From contig DPGH01000008.1 in NCBI GenBank assembly GCA_003523255.1, positions 33,075 through 97,074 on the forward strand: 64,000 nt of DNA. The letters are read 5' to 3'. The notes beneath the pieces were generated by a model. The model saw only the letters and a list, made by a program, of their open reading frames with translations. It did no database searches and had not been told where the DNA came from. How positions within the stretch are numbered: position 1 is the first letter of the stretch; every line of letters begins with the position of its first letter. The position numbers were made by a program, and so were the translations under genes. Origin of the DNA: Clostridiales bacterium (GTDB lineage: Bacteria; Bacillota; Clostridia; Christensenellales; Borkfalkiaceae). This document shows positions 42,909 to 52,613 of this stretch, piece by piece.

Positions 42909-44300
42909 TTACTCTTTATATAACGGGATGCCGAGTTTTTCTTTACGGCGGTCGGTTTTACGTTTAATGTTGGTAAACGCAAAGCCGATAATTATAAACG
43001 CGTAAAACGCCAGAATTCTCCAGGTAATCATCGCGGGGAAAGCAAAACCCGAGGACAGCCCGAGTTTGAACAGCCAGTAGAACGAGATATCCGCCGCGCC
43101 GGAGTTGCCGGGGGTAGGTATAAACGATATTGCCTGATACAGCACGAGGCAAACCTGCACTATCTGCAACCAGTTAAGTATGGGCAAACTCGAGGTTTCC
43201 CCCCAACTCGCGAAATCGAAACCGAAAAACTTGAGCGAGAAATAGGCTATGGAGCATTGAGAAAGCACTTCCGCAACGCTTATCAAAAAAGTAACGATAA
43301 ATACTATAGGGTTAGTGCCCATGCTTTTAAGACAGCGCGAATTGTGCAATACCGTACGCATGGTTTTCATCGTCGTTACTTCTCTGTTTCTGACGATTTT
43401 GAGTTTAGCGCCTAAACCTATTGCAAAGCCTACGAGTTTAGAGCCGAGGCGGGGCAGTATGCAGAATATCAGCACCATTGTCGGCAAAACCATGCCGAAA
43501 ACCATACCTATAATGGCAAGCGGGCGAACCGTGCTCGCTACGGAAGAGTTGATGACAACGTCCGGGAGCCCTAAAACGTTTGCGCCGGGCACAAAAGCGA
43601 TTACCGCGAAAATCGACAGCGCGACGAAACCGCATTGATATAAGAAAAACGCCGCGATCGGCATAGAAGCCGCAACGCCGCCGTGTACGCCGTGCCGCGA
43701 AAGGTGATAAATTTCAAACGGCTGACCGCCCGCCGCAAGAGGGGTAACGTTGTTATAGTAATGACCTATAACGCCCGTTTCCATACAAGTCAAAAGCCGC
43801 CACTTGCCTGTCATGGACTTGCACATTACCGATAATTTCAGACCTTTGAAAAAGAAACACCCGAGAAGAGCGAGCATTGCCAAAAGCAAGTAGTACCAGT
43901 TTGCGGAAATAGTGTTTCCTATACTTTCCCAGGAAACGGGATTTTCTCTCGCCTCGGGCGAGAAAAAGTCGTTATACGCGGTAAATACCAAAACCGCAAG
44001 CACCACCACCACGAAAACCGCGGTGAAAATGCGCTTGAAAAGTTTTTGTCGCTTGGTAGTCGAAGGAGTATCGGGAATATATCCCAAAACCTGCTTCATC
44101 ACTATCTGTTTGCCGAGCGATTTGCGGTATTCCTTGTCCTCTTTTCTGTATTCGGAACTTCTGTACTTCGGCTTTTTAGGCTTTGCGCCTGCGGTCGCTT
44201 TGTCCTCGCCGTTTTCCGGCGAAATTTCGACTATGACCGGCTCCGAAGTTTTTTCGTCTATTTCGATTTTAGTCAAAATAGGGGTTTCTTTTTCGTCCAT
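42909..44300 (-). CDS. Lysylphosphatidylglycerol synthase transmembrane-region protein
   Basis: The 463-residue membrane protein has a charged cytoplasmic N-terminus of about 90 residues, then about eight helices with the UPF0104/LPG_synthase_TM pattern (SVMCKSMTGKWRLLTCMETGVIGHYYNNVTPLAAGGQPFEI, PTPGNSGAADISFYWLF). It corresponds to the flippase half of MprF without the catalytic aminoacyltransferase half. A role in lipid flipping or envelope charge is likely but unproven. It is a single gene, divergent from the O-antigen-ligase-like gene. Confidence 0.88.
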   Translation of the reverse strand: MDEKETPILTKIEIDEKTSEPVIVEISPENGEDKATAGAKPKKPKYRSSEYRKEDKEYRKSLGKQIVMKQVLGYIPDTPSTTKRQKLFKRIFTAVFVVVVLAVLVFTAYNDFFSPEARENPVSWESIGNTISANWYYLLLAMLALLGCFFFKGLKLSVMCKSMTGKWRLLTCMETGVIGHYYNNVTPLAAGGQPFEIYHLSRHGVHGGVAASMPIAAFFLYQCGFVALSIFAVIAFVPGANVLGLPDVVINSSVASTVRPLAIIGMVFGMVLPTMVLIFCILPRLGSKLVGFAIGLGAKLKIVRNREVTTMKTMRTVLHNSRCLKSMGTNPIVFIVTFLISVAEVLSQCSIAYFSLKFFGFDFASWGETSSLPILNWLQIVQVCLVLYQAISFIPTPGNSGAADISFYWLFKLGLSSGFAFPAMITWRILAFYAFIIIGFAFTNIKRKTDRRKEKLGIPLYKE

Positions 44301-44419
44301 AATGCTCTAATTATACATAAACGCTCAAAAGATGTCAAACGAAAAATTTAAAAAACTTGACTAACGGACGGCGGATAGTGTAGAATGATTGAAACGTCGA
44401 AAGCGAAAGGAGACGAAAA

Positions 44420-45805
44420 TTGACGATTGCAAGTTCCGTAAAAACGCCTATAAGAGAAAAAGCCGAAAAAGTATTTTCGTCGTTTTATACGGTGGCGATA
44501 AGTTTCGCTTTGGCGGCGATACTCGCGATAGCGGTTTCTCCCGTAGCGGGGGTCGCGGTTTTCGCAGTTGCCGGCACGCTTGTTTTTATTTTTTGCAAAG
44601 ACGTTAAAAACGTACTTTCTCTTTTAATATATATACCTTATTTTGCCAAGCAGGAGCCGACGCCCGTCGAATACGCGGTTTACGCGTTCGTCGTTGCGCT
44701 CGGCGTTTTTGATTTTTTCGTTTTCGCGTTTTTCCGCGCGAAAAACAATCCGGGTTGCAAAACGTTTAAAAACGGAAAAATGTATTTGCCTCTCGTAGTC
44801 GCGTCGGTCGCGTTTTTGCTCGGCGGGGCGTTCTGTAATTTTAAATTCGTAAACTTTGCGATAACCCTCGGACTGTGCCTTGCGATGATTTTCGTTTACT
44901 GGCTTTCCGTAAACTTTACGGAGAACTTAAACGAACATATGCTTAAAACTTTCGTTGCGGGCGCGTTTACGATAGCCTTTTTAATGTTTGCGCAAAACGT
45001 CATAAACGGCGGCACGATAAAAGCCATTTTTTGGCGGGACATGAGTTGGTGCGTTCTTATCGGCGGACAAAACGTAAACGCCGCCGCGCTGTATATATTG
45101 CTCGGCATGGCAAGCGCATTCGGACTCGGAATTAAAAAGGAAAAAGACTGGGTGTATTTTCTTGCCGCGTCGTTTCTCGCGTTTGCGATTTTCAACACCA
45201 TGTGCAGGGGCGTTATCGCGTTAAGTTTTTTAGCATATGCGTTTTTAATCGTCGTTTCGTTCATAAAATCGCCGCATAAAGATAACTATGCGCTTGCGGT
45301 TTTATCGCTCGTTGCGGTAATAATGTTTGTGTTGCTTGTCGACGGCGACGTATTTATGGACTTAGTGAATATGTTCAGAAATAAGGTTAAATCGGGTTTC
45401 AGCGGCAGGGACGAACTTTGGCGTTGGTGTTTTGAAAAATTCGCCATGCATCCCGTATTCGGATACGGTTTCGTTTGCGACGAAAGCGTGCCCACTATTT
45501 CGACTTACGTCGGCAGAATACCCGCGCACAACACGCTCGTGCAGTGGCTGTGTTCGACGGGCGTGGTCGGGTGTATTTTGCTAACTTATTTTTATTATTA
45601 CAAATACGATATAGTCTTAGACAACGTAAAGACCGAAGGCGCGATGCTTTCGTTAATCATAGTTTTAATAGAATTGAGCGGACTGACGGACCAAGCGGCG
45701 GCGATGGACTGGTTTACTTTTATAATACCCGTAATTTGTCTTGCCGCGCTCGAAAAAATACCGCCCGCAGAAAAATCGGTAAAAATGAAAATGCTGAAGA
45801 AATAA
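44420..45805 (+). CDS. O-antigen ligase/polymerase-like membrane protein
   Basis: A 461-residue protein with about twelve hydrophobic segments. The extracytoplasmic loop contains SGRDELWRWCFEKFAMHPVFGYGF and AHNTLVQWLCSTGVVG, the Wzy_C/WaaL signature. Such proteins join or polymerise surface glycans. No glycan cluster surrounds it, so its substrate is unknown. The start is a TTG at 44420 with AAAGGAG eight bases before. A TTGACT/TAGAAT promoter lies near 44356. Confidence 0.85.
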   Translation: MTIASSVKTPIREKAEKVFSSFYTVAISFALAAILAIAVSPVAGVAVFAVAGTLVFIFCKDVKNVLSLLIYIPYFAKQEPTPVEYAVYAFVVALGVFDFFVFAFFRAKNNPGCKTFKNGKMYLPLVVASVAFLLGGAFCNFKFVNFAITLGLCLAMIFVYWLSVNFTENLNEHMLKTFVAGAFTIAFLMFAQNVINGGTIKAIFWRDMSWCVLIGGQNVNAAALYILLGMASAFGLGIKKEKDWVYFLAASFLAFAIFNTMCRGVIALSFLAYAFLIVVSFIKSPHKDNYALAVLSLVAVIMFVLLVDGDVFMDLVNMFRNKVKSGFSGRDELWRWCFEKFAMHPVFGYGFVCDESVPTISTYVGRIPAHNTLVQWLCSTGVVGCILLTYFYYYKYDIVLDNVKTEGAMLSLIIVLIELSGLTDQAAAMDWFTFIIPVICLAALEKIPPAEKSVKMKMLKK

Positions 45806-45823
45806 AAAAACGAACGTAAAAAC

Positions 45824-45859
45824 AAACGGCGCGACCGCGATATGCGGTAACGCCGTTTT
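45824..45859. terminator. Hairpin between the ligase-like gene and rplI
   Basis: AAACGGCG (45824-45831) pairs with CGCCGTTT (45851-45858), and an inner ACCGC/GCGGT extends the stem. A T-rich run follows on the plus strand. Confidence 0.75.
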
Positions 45860-45883
45860 CCGTCTAAATAAAACCCTTTATAA

Positions 45884-46324
45884 TCAGTTGATTACGTCAA
45901 CGGTAAGTTTTGCGGTTTCTTCGGGCGAAATTTTTACGGTAACGGGGTATGTGCCCGCCGTTTTGATGTTCGGGGGGATAACGATTTTTTTCTTATCCAC
46001 CTCTATTCCCATTTCAAAAAGTTTATCCGCGATTTCTTTATTCGTAACGCTGCCGAAAAATTTACCCGACTCGCCGCTTTTTACCTGAACGGTTATTTTT
46101 TTACCGTCGAGTTTTTCTCTCAAAGCCTTATTTGCTTTAAGTTCTTCCGCTCGGTGAAAGTCCTTGGCGGCTTTTTGCATTTTGTTTTCGTTCATCGCCT
46201 GGCTGTCGGCGGCTTTGGCAAGTCCGTTTTTAATGAGAAAATTTCTCGCGTAACCGTCTTTCGCTTCTATAACGTCGCCCGCTTTACCGGATCCTTTAAC
46301 GTCTTTTATAAGAACCACTTTCAT
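45884..46324 (-). CDS. rplI: 50S ribosomal protein L9
   Basis: A 146-residue L9 with the N-terminal signature [17 protein letters not shown] and [14 protein letters not shown], a long connecting helix, and a C-terminal domain with [20 protein letters not shown]. Usual companions rpsF, ssb, rpsR or dnaB are absent here. The start has AGGAGG upstream. Confidence 0.97.
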   Translation of the reverse strand: MKVVLIKDVKGSGKAGDVIEAKDGYARNFLIKNGLAKAADSQAMNENKMQKAAKDFHRAEELKANKALREKLDGKKITVQVKSGESGKFFGSVTNKEIADKLFEMGIEVDKKKIVIPPNIKTAGTYPVTVKISPEETAKLTVDVIN

Positions 46325-46445
46325 ATTAAGCCTCCTCTTTCGTACTATTTTACATTAAAAAGCGCGTGCGTGTCAAAGGTTTTTCGGCGCAAAAAGTATA
46401 ACGCGGGCAAAGTGCGGGCATAATAAAACGAGAAGGAGACCTGTT

Positions 46446-46589
46446 ATGAAGAAAAATTATTCTATCAGATGCGACGTATCGGGTTGCAGACATAACGCCG
46501 AAGGGTGCAATTGTCAACTCGACGTAATCAAGGTTACCTGCGGCAAAGACAGTTGTACTTGCTGCGGAGATTATTCCGAAAAGGAATAA
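46446..46589 (+). CDS. Small Cys-rich DUF1540-type protein
   Basis: A 47-residue protein (MKKNYSIRCDVSGCRHNAEG) with eight cysteines: CDVSGC, GCNC, CGKDSCTCC. The C-x3-4-C...C-x-C pattern resembles DUF1540, small probable metal-binding proteins common in spore-forming Clostridia. AGAAGGAGACC before the ATG is a strong ribosome site, and a terminator follows at 46603, so it is a complete single-gene unit. Confidence 0.8.
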   Translation: MKKNYSIRCDVSGCRHNAEGCNCQLDVIKVTCGKDSCTCCGDYSEKE

Positions 46590-46602
46590 GTCGCAAAGAA
46601 AG

Positions 46603-46630
46603 AAGGTTGCCGTGTGCAACCTTTTTTCTT
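46603..46630 (+). terminator. Terminator after the DUF1540 gene
   Basis: AAGGTTGC (46603-46610) pairs with GCAACCTT (46616-46623), followed by TTTTCTTTTT. Confidence 0.88.
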
Positions 46631-46831
46631 TTTCATATATTATCCAAGAAAATTTCCGTTTTTCGTAAATAACGAGCGTAAAATTCGTGTAATTGACTTT
46701 ATAAGGATATTTTAACACTTTATTTTGATTTGTCAATAGTTTTTTGTAAATTTCTTTCAAAAAAATAAAAAAATTTTCACCGGACGGCAAAACGAGGGCA
46801 TAAACGGCGCGCAAAAAACGATTTACATATG

Positions 46832-46860
46832 TTGACAAAACGCCGCTTATACTTTATAAT
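46832..46860 (+). promoter_or_regulatory. SigA promoter of greA-lysS
   Basis: TTGACA (46832-46837), 17 bp, TATAAT (46855-46860), a perfect consensus, 55 bp before the greA ATG. Confidence 0.92.
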
Positions 46861-46914
46861 TATACAATAAGTAAAAATAGGCGGCATAGCCGCTTCGTAT
46901 AAAAAGGAGTCATT

Positions 46915-47382
46915 ATGGCAGAAGAAGTAATACTTACCAAAGAAGGTAAAGAAGAACTCGAAAAAAGACTTAACTACTTAAAAGTCGAAAAACGCGCGGA
47001 AATAACCGAAAGAATTAAAACTGCGAGAGAGTTCGGCGACCTTTCCGAAAACGCCGAGTACGACGCCGCCAAAAACGAACAGGCGATGATCGAGGGCGAA
47101 ATTCTCGAAATAGAGAACAAACTGAAATACGCCGTTATCATAAAAGACGGCGCTAAAAAGGGCACTGTTTCGCTCGGCAGCAAGGTAGATTTTATCGATA
47201 ACGACCTCGGCGAGGTTTTAACTTACGAAATAGTCGGTACGACCGAAGCGGACGTGGAACAAGGAAGAATTTCCAACGAATCGCCCATAGGCAACGCGCT
47301 TTTGGGTCATAAGGTCGGCGAAACGCTTACCGTAACGGTACCCAGCGGCGTAACCAACCTCACGATTAAAAAAGTTTATTAA
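46915..47382 (+). CDS. greA: Transcription elongation factor GreA
   Basis: GreA rescues backtracked RNA polymerase by stimulating transcript cleavage. The 155-residue protein has the N-terminal coiled coil (LTKEGKEELEKRLNYLKVEKR, then EFGDLSENAEYDAAKNEQ with the DLSENAEY tip). The C-terminal FKBP-like domain ends IGNALLGHKVGETLTVTVPSG. It is followed by lysS after 15 bases, a gene order common in Firmicutes. Confidence 0.97.
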   Translation: MAEEVILTKEGKEELEKRLNYLKVEKRAEITERIKTAREFGDLSENAEYDAAKNEQAMIEGEILEIENKLKYAVIIKDGAKKGTVSLGSKVDFIDNDLGEVLTYEIVGTTEADVEQGRISNESPIGNALLGHKVGETLTVTVPSGVTNLTIKKVY

Positions 47383-47397
47383 AATTCGGGTAGCGCA

Positions 47398-48897
47398 ATG
47401 GAAGAAAAAACCAACGTCGGGGCAGCAGAACTCGACCTTAACGAAATACTTAAAATCAGAAGAGCAAAACTTTCCGCACTTGCGGCGGAGGGGAAAAACC
47501 CGTACGAAAAAGTTAAATTCGACAGAACCGCTTACAGCGCGGATATAAAAGAAAAATTCGACGAATACGAAAACCAGACCGTAGGCGTTGCGGGCAGACT
47601 CGTCAGCAAAAGAATAATGGGCAAAGCGTCTTTCGCGGTTATTCTGGACGGTAAAGGTACGATACAGTCGTATCTTTCGATAAACGAACTCGGCGACGAT
47701 TATATAGCGTTTAAAGATTACGATATAGGCGATATCATCGGTATAAAGGGGTTCGTTTTTAAAACCCGCACCGGCGAAGTGTCCGTACACGCGCAACACG
47801 TGGAACTTTTGTCCAAATCGCTTTTACCCCTTCCGGAAAAATTCCACGGGCTTAAAGACGAAGATACGCGTTACCGTCAAAGAGAAATAGACCTTATAGC
47901 GAATCCCGAAGTGAAAAGGACTTTCGTGCTTCGCTCCAAAATTCTCACCGCGATAAGAAATTATCTCGACGGCGTAGGTTATCTCGAAGTCGATACCCCC
48001 GTTTTGCAACCGCTCGAAATAGGCGCGGCGGCAAGACCTTTTAAAACGCATCACAACGCTCTCGATATAGATATGTATCTGCGTATCGAAACGGAGTTGT
48101 ATTTAAAACGCCTTATAGTCGGCGGATTCGACAAAGTGTACGAAGTCGGCAGGATATTCCGCAACGAAGGCATGGACCGCTCGCATAACCCCGAATTTAC
48201 CACGGTAGAAATGTATCAGGCGTACAGCGATTACTTCGATATGATGGACCTTATCGAGGACATGTACCGCACCATAACGAGAAAAGTTTGCGGTACGGAT
48301 AAAATAACCTATCAGGGCGTGGAGATAGACATGGGCAGCCCGTGGGAGCGGCTCACCATGAAAGGCGCGGTTAAAAAATACGCCGGCGTAGACTACGACG
48401 ACTGGAAAACGGACGAAGACGCGCGCGCCGCGGCGAAAGAAAAGGGCGTAACTGTAGAAGAGGGCGAATCCGCCACCAAAGGGCACGTGCTTATAGCGTT
48501 TTTCGACGCGTTCGTAGAAGATAAACTCGTCGCTCCGACGATTATTTACGATTATCCGGTAGAGAATTCTCCCCTTGCGAAGAGAAAGCCGGACGACCCG
48601 GCGTTTACGCAAAGATTCGAATACTTTATTTACGGCAGAGAAATGGGTAACGCCTTCTCCGAACTGAACGATCCGATAGACCAGAGAGAAAGGTTCGTCA
48701 AACAGGTAGAGGCGAAGAGAGCGAAAGGCGGCAACGACGCCAAAGTGGACGAAGATTTCGTTACCGCACTCGAATACGGCATGCCCCCGACGGGCGGACT
48801 CGGCTTCGGCGTGGACAGGCTCGTTATGCTTTTAACCGATAGCGCGTCGATCAGGGACGTAATACTGTTCCCGACGATGAAACCCAAAGCGAAATAA
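47398..48897 (+). CDS. lysS: Lysyl-tRNA synthetase, class II
   Basis: A 499-residue class II synthetase. It has the OB-fold anticodon-binding domain (GVAGRLVSKRIMGKASF), motif 1 (GYLEVDTPVLQP), motif 2 (RIFRNEGMDRSHNPEFTTVE) and motif 3 (GMPPTGGLGFGVDRLVMLL). It charges tRNA-Lys. It shares a transcript with greA and probably with the genes that follow. Confidence 0.97.
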   Translation: MEEKTNVGAAELDLNEILKIRRAKLSALAAEGKNPYEKVKFDRTAYSADIKEKFDEYENQTVGVAGRLVSKRIMGKASFAVILDGKGTIQSYLSINELGDDYIAFKDYDIGDIIGIKGFVFKTRTGEVSVHAQHVELLSKSLLPLPEKFHGLKDEDTRYRQREIDLIANPEVKRTFVLRSKILTAIRNYLDGVGYLEVDTPVLQPLEIGAAARPFKTHHNALDIDMYLRIETELYLKRLIVGGFDKVYEVGRIFRNEGMDRSHNPEFTTVEMYQAYSDYFDMMDLIEDMYRTITRKVCGTDKITYQGVEIDMGSPWERLTMKGAVKKYAGVDYDDWKTDEDARAAAKEKGVTVEEGESATKGHVLIAFFDAFVEDKLVAPTIIYDYPVENSPLAKRKPDDPAFTQRFEYFIYGREMGNAFSELNDPIDQRERFVKQVEAKRAKGGNDAKVDEDFVTALEYGMPPTGGLGFGVDRLVMLLTDSASIRDVILFPTMKPKAK

Positions 48898-48928
48898 CAC
48901 GTAATCGGCGAAGTAAAGGGGCGGAGAT

Positions 48929-49894
48929 ATGGACAATAAAATCACAAAAAAACGTCTTGGAGATTTATGCTCTTACGACTGGATACTTTTTATAGCCGCG
49001 ATAGCCGCCGCGATACTCGTGTGGGAACTTTTGTATGCGTTTACGTCGGTAAAACTTACCACCGGTCAAAGATTTTCGATATTTTACGACGAGGGAGTAA
49101 TCAATAAAAACGAAACCGCGCTCCGCGGGTTTCTCCAAAAAGACGACGCTTTGAGTTTCGAGGTTATCGTTTTGGACAGCGAAAGCATGGCTGCTTCGAC
49201 CAACGTTTTGTCAATCAGGCTTCAGGTGGGCGACGGCGACGTGATTTTCGCTTCGGTTAAACCGAAAGAAGGCGAGGGTAGCGATAAAGGCACCGTCCGC
49301 GCGAAAAGTATTATAGACGGCGGTTACGTATATAACTTCGAGCGGCTCGTTACCGACGCGGAAAAGTATCTTAAAAATTTTAAAAACCCGAGCGGCGACT
49401 GGAACGACGAGGCGATTTACGAAAATTTCGACGCGCGCCTCGGTCGTGATAATCGTTTCCGTTCGGAAAGCGAAAAGACGGAAGGCAAGCGTCTTGAAAA
49501 AGAGAGACTCGTTCGGCTCGAAAAAGAACTGGCGGACTTTAAGAGTTTGCTTTTAAATGAAGATTATCTCTTCAGATACACTCGTTTTACGCAGACCCTG
49601 GACCGCGCGAGCGAAAGCCGCAAAGCCGAATACGAGGAATACGTTAAAATCGAAAAGCAAAACGGCAGAGAAAACGTTGCGTACGGACTTAATATAGGCG
49701 CGCTTCACACCGCGGAAGGAAAACTCAACGTATCAGAACTGGTTTCGCTAAACGGAGAGAGTACCGCGGAAAACGTGGTTTTAATGATATTCGATTTTTA
49801 CAAAGACCAGCCGGACGCGCAGTTTGAAACGATTTCGTTCGTCAACTGCGTTGTCAGAAATTGCAGTAACGCGTTACCCGCGTTAAATGCTTAA
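48929..49894 (+). CDS. Hypothetical membrane-anchored protein
   Basis: I do not recognise this 321-residue protein. It has one transmembrane helix at about 18-40 (WILFIAAIAAAILVWELLYAF). A predicted extracytoplasmic region follows, containing a beta-rich first part and a charged helical middle (KRLEKERLVRLEKELADFKSLL). It ends in NCVVRNCSNALPALN. It lies between lysS and tmk and its last codons overlap the possible tmk start, so it belongs to the operon. Function unknown. Confidence 0.75.
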   Translation: MDNKITKKRLGDLCSYDWILFIAAIAAAILVWELLYAFTSVKLTTGQRFSIFYDEGVINKNETALRGFLQKDDALSFEVIVLDSESMAASTNVLSIRLQVGDGDVIFASVKPKEGEGSDKGTVRAKSIIDGGYVYNFERLVTDAEKYLKNFKNPSGDWNDEAIYENFDARLGRDNRFRSESEKTEGKRLEKERLVRLEKELADFKSLLLNEDYLFRYTRFTQTLDRASESRKAEYEEYVKIEKQNGRENVAYGLNIGALHTAEGKLNVSELVSLNGESTAENVVLMIFDFYKDQPDAQFETISFVNCVVRNCSNALPALNA

Positions 49895-49913
49895 ACCTAA
49901 ATCCCGAAAAAAC

Positions 49914-50537
49914 ATGAAAGGCAAATTCGTAACGTTCGAGGGGTGCGAGGGCGTAGGCAAATCGCGCCAACTCAAATTATTAGAAGAATATCTTAAATCC
50001 GAAGGTATAAGTTGTTACCTTACGCGCGAGCCCGGCGGCACGCCCGTATCCGAAAAGATAAGGGGCGTAATTCTCGACGGTAAAAACGCGGATATGACCG
50101 ACGAGTGCGAAGCGCTTTTATACGCCGCGGCGCGCGTTCAACTGTTAAAGCAGGAAATCGCACCGAGACTTAACGCGGGCGAACTCGTCGTGTGCGATAG
50201 ATATATAGACTCTTCGCTTGCGTATCAGGGTTACGCAAGGGGACTCGGTACGGAATTTATAGAAAAAATAAACGACTACGCGTTTAAAAATTTCATGCCC
50301 GATTGCACGATATTTTTAAACCTCTCGCCGGAAGCGGCTTTTCTCCGCAAGGGCGGCGCGGATAAAAGCGACCGTCTTGAAAGTTCGGGGAAAGAATTTC
50401 ACGATAAAGTATATAAAGGATATCTGGCTCTTGCCGAAAAATATCCCGAAAGGTTCGCGGTGATAGACGCATCGGGCGAAAAACTCGAAACACACGCCAG
50501 AATCGTCGCCGCGCTTAAAGCGAAAGGCGTGTTATGA
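49914..50537 (+). CDS. tmk: Thymidylate kinase
   Basis: Tmk makes dTDP from dTMP. From the ATG at 49914 it has 207 residues. It begins MKGKFVTFEGCEGVGKSRQ (P-loop), then TREPGGTPVSEKIR (DRX-type region), VCDRYIDSSLAYQGYARGL, and the LID near SDRLESSG. An ATG at 49887 adds nine residues not typical of the family and overlaps the previous gene. Its end overlaps holB by four bases. The tmk-holB-ricT order is conserved in Firmicutes. Confidence 0.96.
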   Translation: MKGKFVTFEGCEGVGKSRQLKLLEEYLKSEGISCYLTREPGGTPVSEKIRGVILDGKNADMTDECEALLYAAARVQLLKQEIAPRLNAGELVVCDRYIDSSLAYQGYARGLGTEFIEKINDYAFKNFMPDCTIFLNLSPEAAFLRKGGADKSDRLESSGKEFHDKVYKGYLALAEKYPERFAVIDASGEKLETHARIVAALKAKGVL

Positions 50538-51517
50538 CCGATTATCTCGCGGTATTTTCAAAAACGCGGGCGTACAAGTTGCTCGTAGAAGAAAAAGCCG
50601 AAAACGCGCTCGGGCACGCGTACTTGTTCGTATCGCCCGACGCCGAAACGGTTAAAGAGTTTCTTACCGTCGCGGCGAAAATTTTTATGTGCGCCGAAAA
50701 AACGCCGTGCGGAGTTTGCCGCGCGTGCAGGCTTATAGATTCCGGTTCTCATCCGGACGTTGCCGTGCTGCCGCGCACGGGCGAAAAGATCTTGACGGAG
50801 GACGTAAATTACGTCGTTTCGGAAAGTTACGTTCGCCCGCTCGAAAGCGATAAAAGGCTGTTTTTGATACGCGGTGCGGAAAACATGAACGATTCCGCGC
50901 AAAACAAATTGCTTAAAACGCTCGAGGAGCCGCCCGCGGGAGTACATATTTTACTCGGCGCGACGAATACCGACGCAATACTGCCTACGGTAAAATCGAG
51001 AGCGAAAAGAATCGAAATATCCGCGTTTTGCGACGAGGATATAATGAACGCGTTAAAAGACGATTGTCCGGATACGGAAAGATTGAGAGAAGCGGTGCTT
51101 TCCGGCGACGGCACGATAGGCAAGGCGAGAGAATTATACTCCTCGCCGGAAACGGAAAAATGCTTTACGCTCGTAAAAGAAGTGTTTACGGGTATGAAAT
51201 CGAGTAAAGACCTTTTAAAATATTCGACTAAAATCACCGCGGAAAAGGTCGAACCGAAAGCGTTTTTCTCGGCGGCGGAACTGTTTTTTTCGGATATGCA
51301 AAGATACTTTTCGGCAGGGGCGGGCGCGGTAAAAATAAAGGCGTTTATCCCCGCGATAACGGCGGCGGAGGGCTTTAATCTCGGTTCGGCGACGAACGCG
51401 GTAGATAAAACCGTAGAAGCGCAAAAAAGACTAAAGTACAATGCTAACCCCGTAGCGGTTACGGAGTGGTTTTTGTTCCAGGTGTTGGAGGGCAGATATA
51501 AATGGCAAAAGTTATAG
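50534..51517 (+). CDS. holB: DNA polymerase III delta prime subunit
   Basis: A 327-residue clamp-loader subunit. It has AYLFVSPDAET in place of a full Walker A, the four-Cys zinc module CAEKTPCGVCRACRLI, and the MNDSAQNKLLKTLEEPP motif (SRC-like region) with TILPTVKSRAKRIE. The degenerate P-loop is normal for delta prime. It overlaps tmk (ATGA) and the following ricT. Confidence 0.93.
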   Translation: MTDYLAVFSKTRAYKLLVEEKAENALGHAYLFVSPDAETVKEFLTVAAKIFMCAEKTPCGVCRACRLIDSGSHPDVAVLPRTGEKILTEDVNYVVSESYVRPLESDKRLFLIRGAENMNDSAQNKLLKTLEEPPAGVHILLGATNTDAILPTVKSRAKRIEISAFCDEDIMNALKDDCPDTERLREAVLSGDGTIGKARELYSSPETEKCFTLVKEVFTGMKSSKDLLKYSTKITAEKVEPKAFFSAAELFFSDMQRYFSAGAGAVKIKAFIPAITAAEGFNLGSATNAVDKTVEAQKRLKYNANPVAVTEWFLFQVLEGRYKWQKL

Positions 51518-52371
51518 GAATTAAATTTAAAAACACGCCCAAGGTGTATTATTTCGCACCCGAAAAAGAGGGGGTAACGTACGAAAAAGGTTCGGGCGTG
51601 ATAGTAGAAACGCAAAAAGGGCTGGAGTACGGAACGGTGGCGTTCCCTCTCCGCGAAATACCCGACGAAAGCGTGGTAAAGCCGCTTAAACCCGTTTTGA
51701 GAAAGGCGACCGAAAAAGACGAAAAGACCGTAAAGGAACACGCGGAAAAAATTCCCGAAGCGATGGAGTACGTCGGCAAGGTTATCGAAGAGCAAAAGCT
51801 TTCGATGAAACTTATCGGCGCGGAATATTCTTTCGACGGGAAAAAACTCGTGTTCTTTTTCTCCGCGGAGGGGAGAGTGGATTTTCGCGAACTCGTAAAA
51901 ACGCTCGCCGCGCATTTCAGATTAAGAATAGAATTAAGGCAAGTCGGCGTTCGCGACGAAACAAAGATACTCGGCGGCATCGCGCCGTGCGGGAGAACGT
52001 GTTGCTGCGCGGGGGCAATGCCGGAGTGTTGCAAGGTTTCCATTAAAATGGCTAAAAACCAAGGATTGCACCTTAATCCCTCAAAAATATCGGGACTCTG
52101 CGGCAGGCTTATGTGCTGTCTTGCGTACGAAAACGATTATTACGCCGAAGTGTACAAAAAAATGCCCAAGGTCGGCGGACCGGTAAAAACGCCGGAAGGC
52201 GACGGTGTGGTCGTCGGCAACGATATGCTTAAACTCGTAACCCGCGTTAAAATCGCAAAGCAGGACGGCAGCGAGGTTTATAAAGACTTTCCGACCGACA
52301 GACTTAAGTTTAAGCGCGGCGCGCAAGAAAAAGACGAAACGGAAGACGAAGACGATAAAATTTCGGAATAA
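51502..52371 (+). CDS. ricT: PSP1-domain protein RicT (YaaT)
   Basis: RicT is part of the RicAFT complex, which carries [4Fe-4S] clusters and in Bacillus affects RNase Y activity and Spo0A phosphorylation. The 289-residue protein has the PSP1 core FKNTPKVYYFAPE, DFRELVKTLAAHFRLRIELRQVG, and the cysteine-rich PCGRTCCCAGAM, PECCKVS and CGRLMCCLAYE clusters. It overlaps the holB end by 16 bases. A highly acidic tail ends it. The cluster ligands fit the adjacent ferredoxin gene. Confidence 0.94.
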   Translation: MAKVIGIKFKNTPKVYYFAPEKEGVTYEKGSGVIVETQKGLEYGTVAFPLREIPDESVVKPLKPVLRKATEKDEKTVKEHAEKIPEAMEYVGKVIEEQKLSMKLIGAEYSFDGKKLVFFFSAEGRVDFRELVKTLAAHFRLRIELRQVGVRDETKILGGIAPCGRTCCCAGAMPECCKVSIKMAKNQGLHLNPSKISGLCGRLMCCLAYENDYYAEVYKKMPKVGGPVKTPEGDGVVVGNDMLKLVTRVKIAKQDGSEVYKDFPTDRLKFKRGAQEKDETEDEDDKISE

Positions 52372-52434
52372 GAGTTTACAAACAGAAAAGTTTGTGATAA
52401 AATAAAAACAGAAATTATCAGGAGGTAAATCACG

Positions 52435-52605
52435 ATGGCATACAAAATCAGCGATAAGTGCATATCCTGCGGTTCTTGTGCGGATACTTGTCCGGTAGGT
52501 GCGGTCAGTCAGGGCGATACTCAGTACAATATCGATCCGGACGTCTGCATGAGTTGCGGGGCTTGCGCCGCAGGTTGCCCTGTGGAAGCTATTTCCGAAG
52601 AATAA
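52435..52605 (+). CDS. 2[4Fe-4S] ferredoxin
   Basis: A 56-residue clostridial-type ferredoxin. It has CISCGSCADTCPVGAV and CMSCGACAAGCPVEAI, giving all eight cluster cysteines. It is a soluble electron carrier, a probable partner of PFOR and the hydrogenase in this window. A TTTACA-17-TAAAAT promoter lies upstream, AGGAGG is seven bases before the ATG, and a terminator follows. It is inserted as a free unit between ricT and the methyltransferase gene. Confidence 0.97.
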   Translation: MAYKISDKCISCGSCADTCPVGAVSQGDTQYNIDPDVCMSCGACAAGCPVEAISEE

Positions 52606-52613
52606 AAAACCAA

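Noticed and set aside
46350..46838. Leftward 162-codon frame between greA and rplI
   Set aside because: It overlaps the DUF1540 gene, its terminator and the greA promoter region on the other strand.
50827..51915. 362-codon antisense frame opposite holB and ricT
   Set aside because: Spans two well-supported genes on the plus strand.
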